Of a stretch of DNA of 64,000 bases, positions 22,934-33,315 are shown piece after piece. Source of the DNA: Chlorophyllum brunneum. Lineage: Eukaryota > Basidiomycota > Agaricomycetes > Agaricales > Agaricaceae. The position numbers and the translations under genes were made by a program. Positions within the stretch are counted from its first letter, which is position 1; each line of letters opens with the position of its first letter. The notes under the pieces are model-generated. The model was not told the DNA's origin. It did no database searches and saw only the letters and a list, made by a program, of their open reading frames with translations. The stretch is taken from positions 1,240,001-1,304,000 of the forward strand of contig OY756141.1 in NCBI GenBank assembly GCA_963576785.1, read 5' to 3'.

Positions 22934-23903
22934 TCATTCACCGAAGACATGGCGCATGTAGACCCTCTTGTGGACCGTAGACCCAGCGTCGTCGATAGAC
23001 TGAATCTCCCTCTCCGTTAAATCCGGCACGTTTACCGTCTCCAAGAACTCTTTGATACGCGGCGCCTTTGATGAAGTGCTGCATCCAAGCATTAGCCAGC
23101 GACGCTGTCGAGAACAGCAACCCACGTTAGAACCACAACTCCCTTCTGGAGCGTCCACTTTGACAGAACTTGCCCCTCCGTAACAGGGGCTCCACGGTTT
23201 TGTTCAAGGCGTGCGCGGATGGTAGGTAGGACTTCTTTGAGCGGGCCATCGGGGACGCGAACGATGGGAGTCTGGCCGCCATAGGAAGTGACCCTAATTC
23301 CCTTCTCCCGGCACAGCTCGAGTATCGGCTTTGCAGCCTTCCAGACATATGGGTGAAATTCAATCTGCGCACACAGACGGTAAGTCACGTCGAATTGCGG
23401 CTTATCCCACCTACCTGATTGATCGAGGGAGTGACCTTTGCACCAGGGAGTATTTCATTCAGATCCTCCACCTTGAAATTCGACACTCCAATAGATTTGG
23501 CAAGCCCTTCGCCTTTGAGTGCCTCAACTTGACTCCAGACATCCGGCAATCTGCCCTCCTTCTGGTGTAGCGTTGGATCGTGGATGAGGAAAAGATCAAC
23601 GTAGTCGAGGCCGAGTTTCTTCAGTGATTCGACGAGGGTATCCCTGACTGTTTGACCAGGGCTCAGGCCGTTGAGCTTCGTGGTGATGAACAACTCAGAG
23701 CGCGACTTTCCCGACAGGGCGATTCCCCTCCCCAGCGTTTCTTCATTCCTGTACATCTGTGCACCATCGAGATGGGTAATCCCGACTTCAATCGCCTGGC
23801 GAACAAATGCCGAAGCATCCTGGCCGTACAGTGCTGTCCCAGTCCCGAATCCAAGGGATGGAATACGGGTGCCGTCGTTGAGGGTGAATTCGAACTTGGA
23901 CAT
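22934..23903 (-). CDS. Aldo-keto reductase
   Basis: NAD(P)H-dependent reductase of carbonyl compounds with a TIM-barrel fold. The protein begins MSKFEFTLNDGTRIPSLGFG. It shows the AKR signatures HLDGAQMYRNEETLGRGI (the Asp and Tyr of the active tetrad), FITTKLNG (Lys), DYVDLFLIHDP (His), SIGVSNFKVEDLNEIL and IEFHPYVW. The C-terminal SKAPRIKEFLETVNVPDL is interrupted by an intron. About three introns; 22934 is the stop. The length of about 280 residues is normal for a small fungal AKR. The substrate cannot be told. It sits within the membrane-protein array on the same strand. A TATAAATA element lies at 23955-23962, upstream of the ATG. Confidence 0.87.
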
Positions 23904-24335
23904 GCCTGAGGGCGTGGGGGATTAAAGAAAGGAGTTCGAAGCGAGGCTTCCTGGTATTTATATGCTACATCGACGGAGTCTCATCCGTTTAATGAGCCAT
24001 AACTGGTCGAGGGATGGACACTCCTCATCAGTACCGGCCCTAAACTGCTGCCTTTAAAACTTATGTGTATATTTCCAGTTCTCCATCTTTTAACAACTAC
24101 CCAGGCGCTGTCGTACCACAGCTGGGTTGCCTCTCAATAGGCATCTCTTCATCACAGCAGCCTCAGATTGACCGTTGCACTCTTTGGCTGACCATATTGG
24201 TACCTATACCAATGACTGCTCTCAGTCACCTAGTGTATCAACACTTTGAATACAGGTGATTATAAATACATCGCGCGCCATTAGGCAAATCTGGCTGTCA
24301 TGATTTCTCCAGGTCATATGGCTTCTAAACAATAC
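23904..24335. other. Intergenic region upstream of the aldo-keto reductase
   Basis: This 432-bp gap holds the TATA-like element at 23955-23962 and nothing else that I recognise. It separates the reductase from the last membrane-protein gene. Confidence 0.45.
23955..23962 (-). promoter_or_regulatory. TATA-like element of the aldo-keto reductase gene
   Basis: TATAAATA on the minus strand lies about 52 bp upstream of the ATG at 23903. The assignment is based on position and sequence only. Confidence 0.4.
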
Positions 24336-24980
24336 TCAGCATTGTGCAGCTGTGGACAACGGCGAAATTATAACACTGACGGAAACGCTGTTGCCTTGTG
24401 ATGGCGGTAAATGATGGGACGGTTGTGCGGTCTCAGTCCTTAGTAATACCGAGGGGCGCCCAGTACCATATACGGCCTTGTATGCCGCAGATGGTGCAAT
24501 TCTTTGCCGTCGTCTATGGGTCAACCACCAGAATAAGAGCCCTCCTAGTAGAAGGGGTGCAACGAAACCTCCCACTGTCCCTCCAGCAATCGCACCTGCA
24601 TTGAGACGGTCGGTGGATGGCGGAGGTGAGATGGAATGCGTCGATGGAGGGAGGAGTGGGGTTGTGGAGTTTGTTGGGCTTGTAAACACGGGGTGTGACT
24701 CCGACTTGCTACTCGCGGTGGACGCATCGGGTCTTGACGATGTCGTTGTGATAGGCGTTGCCGAGGGCTGTGAGTTGACCGAGTGGCTTGGTGGCGCTGT
24801 CTCGGGGGATTGGGTTGCTGTCGCGCAGGAGGACGATTTTAGTGTATTGCGGACGTAGGTGGTGCTCAAGGAAGAATACGACGATTCAGTCGTGTTGGTT
24901 GGCGCCGTGGGGCATGAACCGATGCTGCGACGAGAGCGCTCTAAGAGCTTACTCAAAAAATAACATGACGATACAGGCAA
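24336..24980 (-). CDS. Ser/Thr-rich single-pass membrane protein, possible array member D (5' end unresolved)
   Basis: The frame encodes a Ser/Thr-rich extracellular stretch (CPTAPTNTTESSYSS, about 24915-24860, then many Ser/Thr/Pro). One hydrophobic helix follows (AGAIAGGTVGGFVAPLLLGG, about 24600-24545), then the stop-transfer THRRRQR and a tail to the stop at 24336. The helix start AGAIAGG matches members B and C, but I could not find the Cys-rich ectodomain exons upstream, between here and RPL7. No ATG is in frame. A good acceptor (CGTCGCAG) ends at 24925, so at least one upstream exon is missing from my model. It may be a truncated copy or a shorter relative. Confidence 0.5.
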   Translation of the reverse strand: MPVSSCYFLSKLLERSRRSIGSCPTAPTNTTESSYSSLSTTYVRNTLKSSSCATATQSPETAPPSHSVNSQPSATPITTTSSRPDASTASSKSESHPVFTSPTNSTTPLLPPSTHSISPPPSTDRLNAGAIAGGTVGGFVAPLLLGGLLFWWLTHRRRQRIAPSAAYKAVYGTGRPSVLLRTETAQPSHHLPPSQGNSVSVSVIISPLSTAAQC

Positions 24981-25304
24981 CTCTGATCTACCCCCGGCTG
25001 TCTTGGGTGTAAGTTGGGTGCCAACTACTGGGTGAGATTGCGAACCTCAGGGCCGCTCCGGGTGTGTGCTTGTTCGTCCGTGGGCAGGGAGGCAGTCAAT
25101 TATGTGAGTGCTGGCATCGGATAGTTTGGCGGCTATTCAAACTACTAGGTGAAACTGATGCGGCAAGTCAATATCTGTTCTGCACGCTAAGAACACTGCA
25201 CCTGATTACTGTGGGAACAGATTTGTCAGACTGTACAGTTTCAGCCACGCGCTGCACGACGGCCTTCGTGACTGTCCAATTGCTGTCGATCCTCAAGACC
25301 CGCA
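24981..25304. other. Intergenic region upstream of RPL7
   Basis: This stretch of about 320 bp should contain the RPL7 promoter and possibly a missing 5' exon of member D. I found no copy of the array ectodomain here. Confidence 0.4.
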
Positions 25305-26516
25305 ATGGCCCCCTCCACCACGTACGTTCGTTGTTTGTATCATCGGAACAGGATACTTAGGCGGAATCACTATTGAATCAGCGTCCCGAGTGCTTCGGTC
25401 AGTCAGAAACTATGCTCGCATTTTGCAAGGAAACGTTGATGAGGGTTGGATTTGTGACAGGCGATTGAAGTCCCGGAGACTCTTCTCAAGAAACGCAAGC
25501 AGAACGAAAAGGCACGAGAGGATCGTCTTGCCGCGGCTGCGGCTGCCCGTAAGGTGGGTTCTGAGATTGCAGCTTTGATTTTCTATTGGAGGATGCATAA
25601 CTTTATTTCGACATTCGGCTAGGGGGGATTCCTCTCTGTGTTGCCGTCAAATCCATCTTTCGGGACTGATTATTTCCACTTATTTGTTTTGTGTTGACAT
25701 TTTTGAATTTGTTGACTGATGGTATTCCTAGGCCCAAAAAGCGAAGCGCAAGGTCATCTTCAAGCGTGCCGAGTCTTATGTGAAGGAGTACCTTGCCAAG
25801 GAGAAGGAGGAGATCCGTCTGAGGCGTGCTGCTCGTGCATCTGGTGATTTTTATGTACCTGCTCAACCCAAAGTTTACTTCGTCATCCGTATTCGTGGGT
25901 GAGCACACTTTTTGTTTTGACGACTTGTCACATTGAAACTTATGTCCTACAGTGTGAATGAGATCGCTCCCAAACCCCGTAAAATCTTGCAGCTCCTTCG
26001 ACTCTTGCAAATAAACAATGGCGTCTTCGTGAAGGCCACCCGTGCCACCCAACAGATGCTCCGTCTTATCGAGCCCTATGTCACATATGGGTACGTGTTC
26101 GAACATACACATGCTCAGTCATAGCTGAAAGGATGTCCCAAAGCGAGCCCAACCTCAAGTCGATCCGCGAGTTGATCTACAAGCGAGGATACGGCAAGGT
26201 CAACAAACAGCGTATTCCTCTTACCAACAACGGTGTCATCGAGGAGTCCCTCGGCAAGTACGATATTCTTTGCGTCGAGGATCTGGTGCACGAGATTGCC
26301 ACTACTGGCCCCAACTTCAAGCAGGTGTGTGAAACCATCACCGAAGGTGGATTTTATGATCTGACATTGGCTCAGGCATCGAACTTCCTGTGGCCATTCA
26401 AGCTCTCGAACCCCACTGGTGGCTGGAGGACGCGCAAATTCAAGCACTATGTCCAGGGTGGTGACTTTGGTGATCGAGAAACAAGCATCAACAAGCTCAT
26501 CCGGCAAATGAATTGA
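25305..26516 (+). CDS. RPL7: Large-subunit ribosomal protein uL30 (RPL7)
   Basis: 60S ribosomal protein. Seven exons can be set: 25305-25321 (17 nt), 25382-25397 (16 nt), 25461-25553, 25732-25898, 25953-26090, 26144-26334 and 26376-26516. They give MAPSTTVPSAS, then [117 protein letters not shown] and [17 protein letters not shown] to the stop at 26516. The first eleven codons are split over two microexons. All introns are GT-AG; the third is the longest (178 nt). Codons favour C-ending forms (AAG, GTC, ATC), as in highly expressed genes. The tail of the coding sequence ([16 protein letters not shown]) is the usual one. Confidence 0.95.
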
Positions 26517-26842
26517 GCCTCGTTCCCCCGGGCTGTCTGGACGGAGACCTCGAGTGGGGACGACTGTGGTCGAGCAGGGTAGCAGCTAGACGCATCACTA
26601 GGCTAAAACCATTTTCTTTCCTGTATTCGATCGCCTTATGTTCTATGCCTTCTTGATGCCATCCCATCCGGATGACTGATATCCCGCAAGCCGGTGTTCC
26701 AGCTCGGTCTGCATAAGGCCACATAAATTGTGTCTGTGAGGATCTGCCTTGTTCGGGATGGGCCAAATCTAAATATACAAGTCAAGGTTAGATCGCTCAT
26801 CCCATCTTTATCTATCTCCCTCTTCCTTCCCCCACTCTCACA
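26517..26842. other. Intergenic region between RPL7 and carbonic anhydrase
   Basis: About 326 bp between two same-strand genes. A C/T-rich stretch (26795-26840) directly precedes the carbonic anhydrase ATG, as often seen in fungal core promoters. No gene is seen. Confidence 0.45.
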
Positions 26843-27698
26843 ATGTCAGTGGCCAAGAACACAATCGATGCTCTACTCAGCTCTAATGCTCGGTGGGCCG
26901 AGGATGTCAAGCGGTCTGAGCCAGATTTTTTCACGAACTCTGCCAAGGGCCAATCTCCCCATGTACTATCTCTGATACTCTTCTACTCTCACATACCGAT
27001 ATACTCCTCAGACTTTATGGATTGGCTGTGCGGATTCCCGTGTGCCCGAGTCTGTGATCACTGCTGCAAAGCCCGGTGACATTTTCGCTCACAGGAATAT
27101 TGCCAAGTAAGTCTCGTCCACCCTTGGCTGCAACCCCTCGCTCAAACTACACCTTTTCAGCCAGTTCCATTCGGATGACGAGAACGTTCTATCGGTTCTG
27201 GAGTATGCTGTCAATTTCCTAAAAGTGCAGCACGGTACATCCCTTTTTTCTGCTCCCTTTTGATAGTATTCCAACCATTTCCCCTTCTGCCTCCGCTCAC
27301 CACCAACATATCGACCTACAATAGTCGTTATCGTTGGTCATAGCGAATGTGGTGGTGCAGCAGCCTGCCTGGATGCCGTTCAGAGGGAGGGTTTTACGCC
27401 CGAAGGTCAAATTATCACCATTCCTACAATTCCGATCGATGCCCCTCTCAATCGTTGGCTCGAGCCGCTGTCCAGATTCGTTGGTGGCCTGGGCGTTTCA
27501 ACGACTCCTCGTGACGAGGCCCTTCCTATTGTTGTCAAGGAGAACGTCAGGCGCCAGGTCGAGAATCTCTGCAAGGCGGAGATTATCGTCGATGCCTGGA
27601 CAAAGGGCCAGGAGGTCCATATTCATGGATGGGTTTACGAGCTTGCCCAGGGTAGGTTGAGGGATCTTGGTATCTCGAGAGGACCTGGAAAACAGTAG
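26843..27698 (+). CDS. Beta-class carbonic anhydrase
   Basis: Zinc enzyme that interconverts CO2 and bicarbonate; in fungi it supplies bicarbonate for biosynthesis and takes part in CO2 sensing. The protein begins [20 protein letters not shown]. After an intron it has [16 protein letters not shown] (zinc Cys plus the Asp-Arg dyad), [12 protein letters not shown] and, after another intron, [14 protein letters not shown] (zinc His and Cys). The last exon has [20 protein letters not shown] and the stop at 27696-27698. The length of about 230 residues fits. No targeting signal is obvious, suggesting a cytosolic form. Confidence 0.92.
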
Positions 27699-27888
27699 AG
27701 TTTTGTCTGTGGGACCTTTGCAGTAGATGCGGGTTCCGGAAAGCATTTATGACAGCGGACGTAGTTGATATCACCTGTTTCTGAAGTTAATAAAACGGCG
27801 GACGACATGTCGTCAAGTCACCTGTGCCAGTCGCTTGGCTCTGTCTTTCTGCCCACTACCATCTCCACACCCTTCCTGGCTTGTTGTG

Positions 27889-29394
27889 ATGGCCAGCCCA
27901 CCGGAACGTCTGCTGGTGCAGATTGCATCTTACAATACCAACCTGCAGGGCGTGGCAGCTCTTCCCCAGGACCTCGTGGATTGGCTGGCTCCGACGCTTC
28001 AGGTTTCGCATTTCCTCGCAAAAGAACGACGAGCGCCAGACATCATTGCTGTTGGTTTTCAAGAGCTCTTGCCTCTACACCTCGGACGTATGTTCCTTGA
28101 TTCTCTCACCCGGAAACTCCTCATAGGACTTCTCTTGGTAGTGTCTGGATTGTCCAAGTCTGTGATTGAGAGTAGACATGCGCTTATTCTCTCACAGTTA
28201 GAGGCCCATGCTCCCAACAAGGAACGCTACTCCCTTATTGCAAAAGTGGTTAACGTGGGGGTGGCACTCCTCGTTTTTGGGCGCGATGATGGCGTCGCAC
28301 GGAAGGTCTGCGATGTGGAGACTCAATGGACTGGGTGCGGACCATTTTTCATGGGTAACAAGGGCGCTGTAGGCGTGAGGTTCCGGGTTTGTGAAACAGA
28401 TGGGGATGATGGAGAGACATACACGTATGTTACCTGTGGTCTTGTCGGGGGTATTCTTGACTGCGGTGTTGATTCGTCTTTTCGGCGGAACAGATTCGTC
28501 AATGCGCATTTGACCCCATATGATCATCAAGTGTTGCGCCGGAATGCAGACTACGAATATATCGTAAGGACGCTGTTGTTCCCTTCTTTGATTCCTGGGG
28601 AGAGCCTTAGCACTATATACGGGACCTCACATCTGTTCTTCCTGGGAGATCTTAATTACAGACTGGATATACCCAAAACACATCCGACGTGCGCCATCAG
28701 CAAACTCCCCGAATTCTCTGAAGCATTGTCGTCGGAAAAGTTGCGTGAAGAGCTCAAGGAGTATGACCAATTAACGGTGGAGAAACGGAAGGGAAACGTA
28801 TTTGTCGGTCTTCGTGAAGGGGATTTCTGGAGATTCAAGTGCAGCTACAAGTATCAGCTGGGCGAAGTTGATAAATACAGGTGAGGATCTCTCCGCTCTT
28901 TAGTAACGGTTGCTGAGGCCTCTCAGCTTGAAGAGGATGCCATCATGGACTGATCGGGTCCTGTATACCACATATTCGGACCCCCCAGAAGATACGTCGA
29001 GTAGCAACATCACGAATGTGCTGTACACGTCTGTACCTTCGTACACCACTTCTGATCATGTGGGTTTCCCTTCTATCTCACCGGAGGAACGCTCACGTAT
29101 GCGCTCCAGAAACCCATCGTCTCACTTCTTCTGATGCCACTCAAACCTACAACGGGGCATACATCAATACCTCAGATCCAACTTCCCTCATCATTCTATC
29201 TTCGACCTGATCCATATGCGCCGCTCAAAAAATACTCTGGGCGGTGCCTCGACCGCATCGTTGGCTTTATTTGGTGGACTCTCACTCTTCTTGGTGCTGG
29301 TTCCGGTGTTGTTGGTATCTTTAACTTTGTTGTAGGCCTCGGGGCCTGGACATGGCTTAAGAGTAGGCCGCCCTCTACCAGTAGTAGTGTCTGA
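27889..29394 (+). CDS. Inositol polyphosphate 5-phosphatase, tail-anchored INP54-like
   Basis: Phosphatase that removes the 5-phosphate from phosphoinositides such as PI(4,5)P2. N-terminal LLVQIASYNTNLQGVA is followed by the 5-phosphatase motifs PDIIAVGFQELLPLHLG, GPFFMGNKGAVGVRF, NAHLTPYDHQVLRRNADYE, HLFFLGDLNYRLDIP and, in a later exon, RMPSWTDRVLY, then TTSDH. Two or three introns lie early and one near 28882. The last exon ends in a hydrophobic helix (FIWWTLTLLGAGSGVVGIFN...VVGLGAW) and a short basic/polar tail (LKSRPPSTSSSV). This layout matches yeast Inp54, anchored in the ER by its tail. The protein otherwise lacks a SAC or C2 domain. Confidence 0.87.
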
Positions 29395-29571
29395 GGGGTC
29401 AGACTACTTGATGTACCTTCCGTGGACAGTCTTCTCGGATTCGACTTGTGCAATTCTGTAAGATTAGTCTGGAATCGTATTTGTCGCGTTTTGGACTTGG
29501 CGCCAGGGCAGTGTATTACATAACACCGTGACTGTAAGTAGATCTCGACCCCAACTTTCCTCCTCACCACC

Positions 29572-31565
29572 ATGGCCGCTCTCGCATCGTACGGATACCT
29601 TTATCTCAGCGAGGAATTGATGCTAACAAAACATGGGTAGAATACTCCCTCAACCTGTGAATGCATCTAGCATTTCCGACGACGAAAGCGAGGTCCAACG
29701 CCAATTCTCTTCACAAGCAGCCATTACCCGGCCTGTAGTTCCTCCATACGGGCAAAGAGCTGGCTGGAAGCCGACGACACAGGATGATTTCGGTGAGTTT
29801 TACTTCTTATAATTTATCTGTTTGGTTTTAACGAGACATCTAGGTGATGGTGGTTCATATCCCGAATGTCATGTTGCGCAATATCCCCTGGGCATGGGTA
29901 AGAAAAAGGTGCTTTTCTTGTTCAATACTCCGTAGCTATATGTCTCAACATGATACAGGCCTCTTCTGGAAACACCCTTGCCCTACAAGTTGACAGTGAA
30001 GGAAATGTACGCTACGACGCAATTGCCCACCAAGGACAACGCGCAGGGAAGGTCGTGCAATCTCAATTCAAAGACCTTGTTCCTCTTTCGCACCGCAAGG
30101 ATCTGACGGATGAACAGCGGTCCATGGAGCGGCCGACAGACGAAGAGGTGCAAGCTACAGCTGAGCGGACGAAATCAGCACTGGAAAAGTTGGTGAATGG
30201 GAAAATCAAGGCAGCTCAACCCAAAAATGTCCCGGAGGGTCAAGGAAAGACAAGTTTCGTTCGGTATACGCCTGGCCAGCAGGGGAACGATGGTGCCCTC
30301 AAACAGCGAATCATCAAAATGACCGAAGTTGCAGAAGACCCACTAGAGCCACCGCGGTTCAAGCACAAGAAGATTCCTCGAGGCCCACCAAGTCCCCCTC
30401 CACCTGTGCTCCGGAGTCCACCACGGAGGGCGACGGCTGCTGAACAGAAGGAGTGGATGATTCCTCCTTGCATATCAAACTGGAAGAACAACAAGGGCTT
30501 TACGATTCCTCTCGACAAACGTCTCGCTGCCGATGGTCGGGGCCTCCAAGATGTGCGCCGGATCTGTTACACCCGATATATTTGTGTTAATGACCCATTT
30601 AGGTTCATATCAATGACAACTTTGCCAAATTCTCTGAAGCATTATTTGTTGCTGACCGTCATGCTCGAGAAGAAGTCAGACAACGTGCTCTCATGCAACA
30701 AAAACTCGCCCAAAAGGAAAAGGAGGCCAAGGAGGAGAACTTACGTATGTTGGCACAGCGGGCCCGCGAGGAGCGCAGTGGTGTTGCTCCCAAACCTTCA
30801 ACTTCGAGCCAGGCTGCTATGAAATCATCACTAGCTGCTTACGGAAGTGGTGGCGAGTCAGGCAGCGACGCAGGGTCAGGGTCAGAGTCGGATGGCAGCG
30901 CAGAGGATGAAGAATCTCGCAAGATTCGTGACCAGATGAGGGCAGAGAAGAGGAGGGAACGCGAGCGAGAGATGCGTATGAACAACATGGGACAGGAGCA
31001 AAGGGCAAAGATGTTGGCCCGGCAACAAAATCGTGATATTTCCGAAAAGATTGCTCTCGGTCTCGCGAAACCCACACTGTCAAAGGAATCGATGTTAGAC
31101 TCACGCCTGTTCAACCAGGAATCGTTGTCCACCTCTTTCGGAGACGACGAGTCCTACGGCCTCTACGATCGTCCCCTCTTCCACGGTTCAACTGCTGCTG
31201 CTGCCATCTACAAAGCCAGGGGAAACATTGGTGAAGGTAATGACGATTCTTTCGGTGGAGGGACCGAGGAAGGTATCGGGAAAGCTCTTGACAATGATAG
31301 GTTTGGCATTGGTCGTCCTAAAGCTGGATTCGAGGGTGCCAACGAGCAAGAAGTTCGTGAGGGTCCGGTACAATTTGAGAAGGATACGGGTGATGTCTTC
31401 GGGTTGAACCAATTCTTGGACGAGGCTAAGACTGGCAAAAAGCGAGGACTGGATCAAGATGTGTAAGTATGCACCTCTATACTACCTTGTAATCTGCTCA
31501 CTCTTTTTTTCAGTGGTGGTTCGCGAAAACGACAGCAACTGGACAAAGCTGACGGTCTGGAGTAG
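29572..31565 (+). CDS. PRP45: SNW/SKIP-domain splicing factor (Prp45/SNW1)
   Basis: Spliceosome component that stays associated through catalysis and also acts as a transcription coactivator in animals. After the short first exon (MAALASY), the conserved N-terminus is YPECHVAQYPLGMG, then LALQVDSEGNVRYDAIAHQG. The SNW motif is in CISNWKNNKGFTIPLDKRLA followed by ADGRGLQDV. Further exons give HINDNFAKFSEALFVADRHA and a long charged helical region with a SNF-like Ser/Asp patch (30840-30920). The C-terminus ends with a basic KKRGLDQDV, an intron at about 31465, and GGSRKRQQLDKADGLE. About six exons; stop TAG at 31563-31565. It is same-strand with its neighbours, about 180 bp from each. Confidence 0.92.
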
Positions 31566-31755
31566 ACCTAGTTTCGCGGTACTGTGTTCTTTATTGGTTT
31601 TGTATCATATGTAGGTCGCGTAAATAGCTTAATTGCAGTTTGTTGGTTAAAGTAGACGCCCGTCAATTCAATTGAACCGGGGTTGTCCGAGCATCACAAA
31701 TTTTGGATTTTGGCCAACCTGTGCTCGACGTCTCACCATCCACCGAGCCTTTGGC

Positions 31756-33257
31756 ATGTCAGAGCCCAAGGCGGAGAAACCACTTGTGCCGCCTCGCCGG
31801 CTTTCTGGCATACGCACCGCACTCAAGTACACTGGCATCCCTACTTCCTGGCTTGACAAGCGCCCAAACCTCCCCTCGCGCAACTGGCTCATTTTCCTCG
31901 GAGTCACTTCGTCTATTACAGGGTACTATATATACGACCGTCGGCAGTGCAAGAGGATACGGCAGGAGTATGTAGACAAGGTCAAAGACTTCGCCGAGTT
32001 GCCATCCAGTCCCCTGGATCAACCTCGAAAAGTGGTTGTCTATGGAAGCAAGTGGCCCGGAGATGAGGATTATGACCAGAGCTTGAGATACTTTAGGAAA
32101 TATGTCAAGGTATGTTTCTATGTTATGTGATGGCCGCTCCACGTCATTGACATTTGTTGGAGCCAATTCTTGTCGCGGCTGCTGTGGATTACGAGATGGT
32201 TGGGTCAAAGCGACTAGGAGAACTGGCAAGCCGCGTGACAAATGATGTTCGACTGCAACGGCGGATGGACCTTGGTATTGACAAAGAAACAGAAGTTACC
32301 AAGGCCCTCCCCACGTACCTTCCTCTTCCTCAAGCGCGACAACGTGAGCTTGACGGCGGTATTATCATTGTTGGACGTCCGACGTGGAAGGAATTCTTGC
32401 ATGGCCTGCATCGTGGTTGGACAGACGGTCTGCAGACGGTCGACCAAGACGAGGTCTTGGCTCGGGAGTTGGAAGATGATGGCGCGTTTGACGAACCCGA
32501 GGAACCAGAGCTAGACAGTGAAAGTCCCGACGGAGCGCGGCCGCGATCGTTCATGCAACATAAACCCTCGCTTTATTCACCAATCCAGCTTTCAAATATT
32601 ATTCAATCACGACATAATACCACGTCTCCACTATCGTCCTCGCCTGAGGCACTCGACCTTTCCCTCCCATCTGATATCTCTCCCTTGCCGCCCATCCTCC
32701 TCGTTCCTTTCACCGATTACATTGGCATCGCACAAATACCCCTCATGATCTGGGACTTCTTCAATCAACGCCATAAAGTCCGATCCGGTTCAAAGGCTGC
32801 TTACAATCTCATTATGAAGCATACCCGACCTCTTCTTCCCCCCTCCCACGACCTAGAATTAGTGGAAAGTGTTATTTCTTCCAATACTGTCCAAGGGGAT
32901 CTGGACTTCGACAAGCAGTCAGAGAACTATATCAAAAAGTCCCTGAACGATATTCCTCAGGATATTGAGAAGGCGAGGAAGAAATACTATGAGGAACTTT
33001 CCAAGAAGCTGGAAACAGCAAGAGCTTTGGCACGTGGTACCCGGGAGCCCACAAACGACGAACTGAGCAATCCTCCTCCAACTGAAGTCGAGCTCCGCCA
33101 GGAAAGACTGAACAAGGAACGTCGGTGGCGCAATGATCTCCTCGGTTGGACGATTGTCAAACCAGATACCCCTGCTATTTGGGATGATCGTTTCCAGCAT
33201 GCCATCCGTATATTTACTAGTCCTCCACCTTCTGGAGATACTTCATTTGATTCTTGA
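31756..33257 (+). CDS. TIM54: Mitochondrial inner-membrane import protein TIM54
   Basis: Subunit of the TIM22 complex, which inserts carrier proteins into the mitochondrial inner membrane. Starts MSEPKAEKPLVPPRRLSGIR, then KYTGIPTSWLDKRPNLPSRN and the single membrane helix WLIFLGVTSSITGYYIYDRR. The family block RKVVVYGSKWPGDEDYDQSL follows. After one intron come ILVAAAVDYEMVGSKRLGEL, an acidic low-complexity stretch (32460-32540) and DYIGIAQIPLMIWDFFNQRH. The C-terminus includes QERLNKERRWRNDLLGWTIV before the stop at 33257. The in-frame region upstream of 31756 is not conserved. The gene stops 58 bp from the convergent HFM1 stop. Confidence 0.9.
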
Positions 33258-33315
33258 GGTGTTCTAGCTATTAGTCCGTCAGCTACTACATAATTCATAC
33301 TAAGTATCATAGAAT

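Noticed and set aside
30817..31457. Minus-strand frames opposite the SNW1 gene
   Set aside because: They mirror the repetitive Ser/Asp and Arg/Glu coding sequence of SNW1 and start or end inside its exons.
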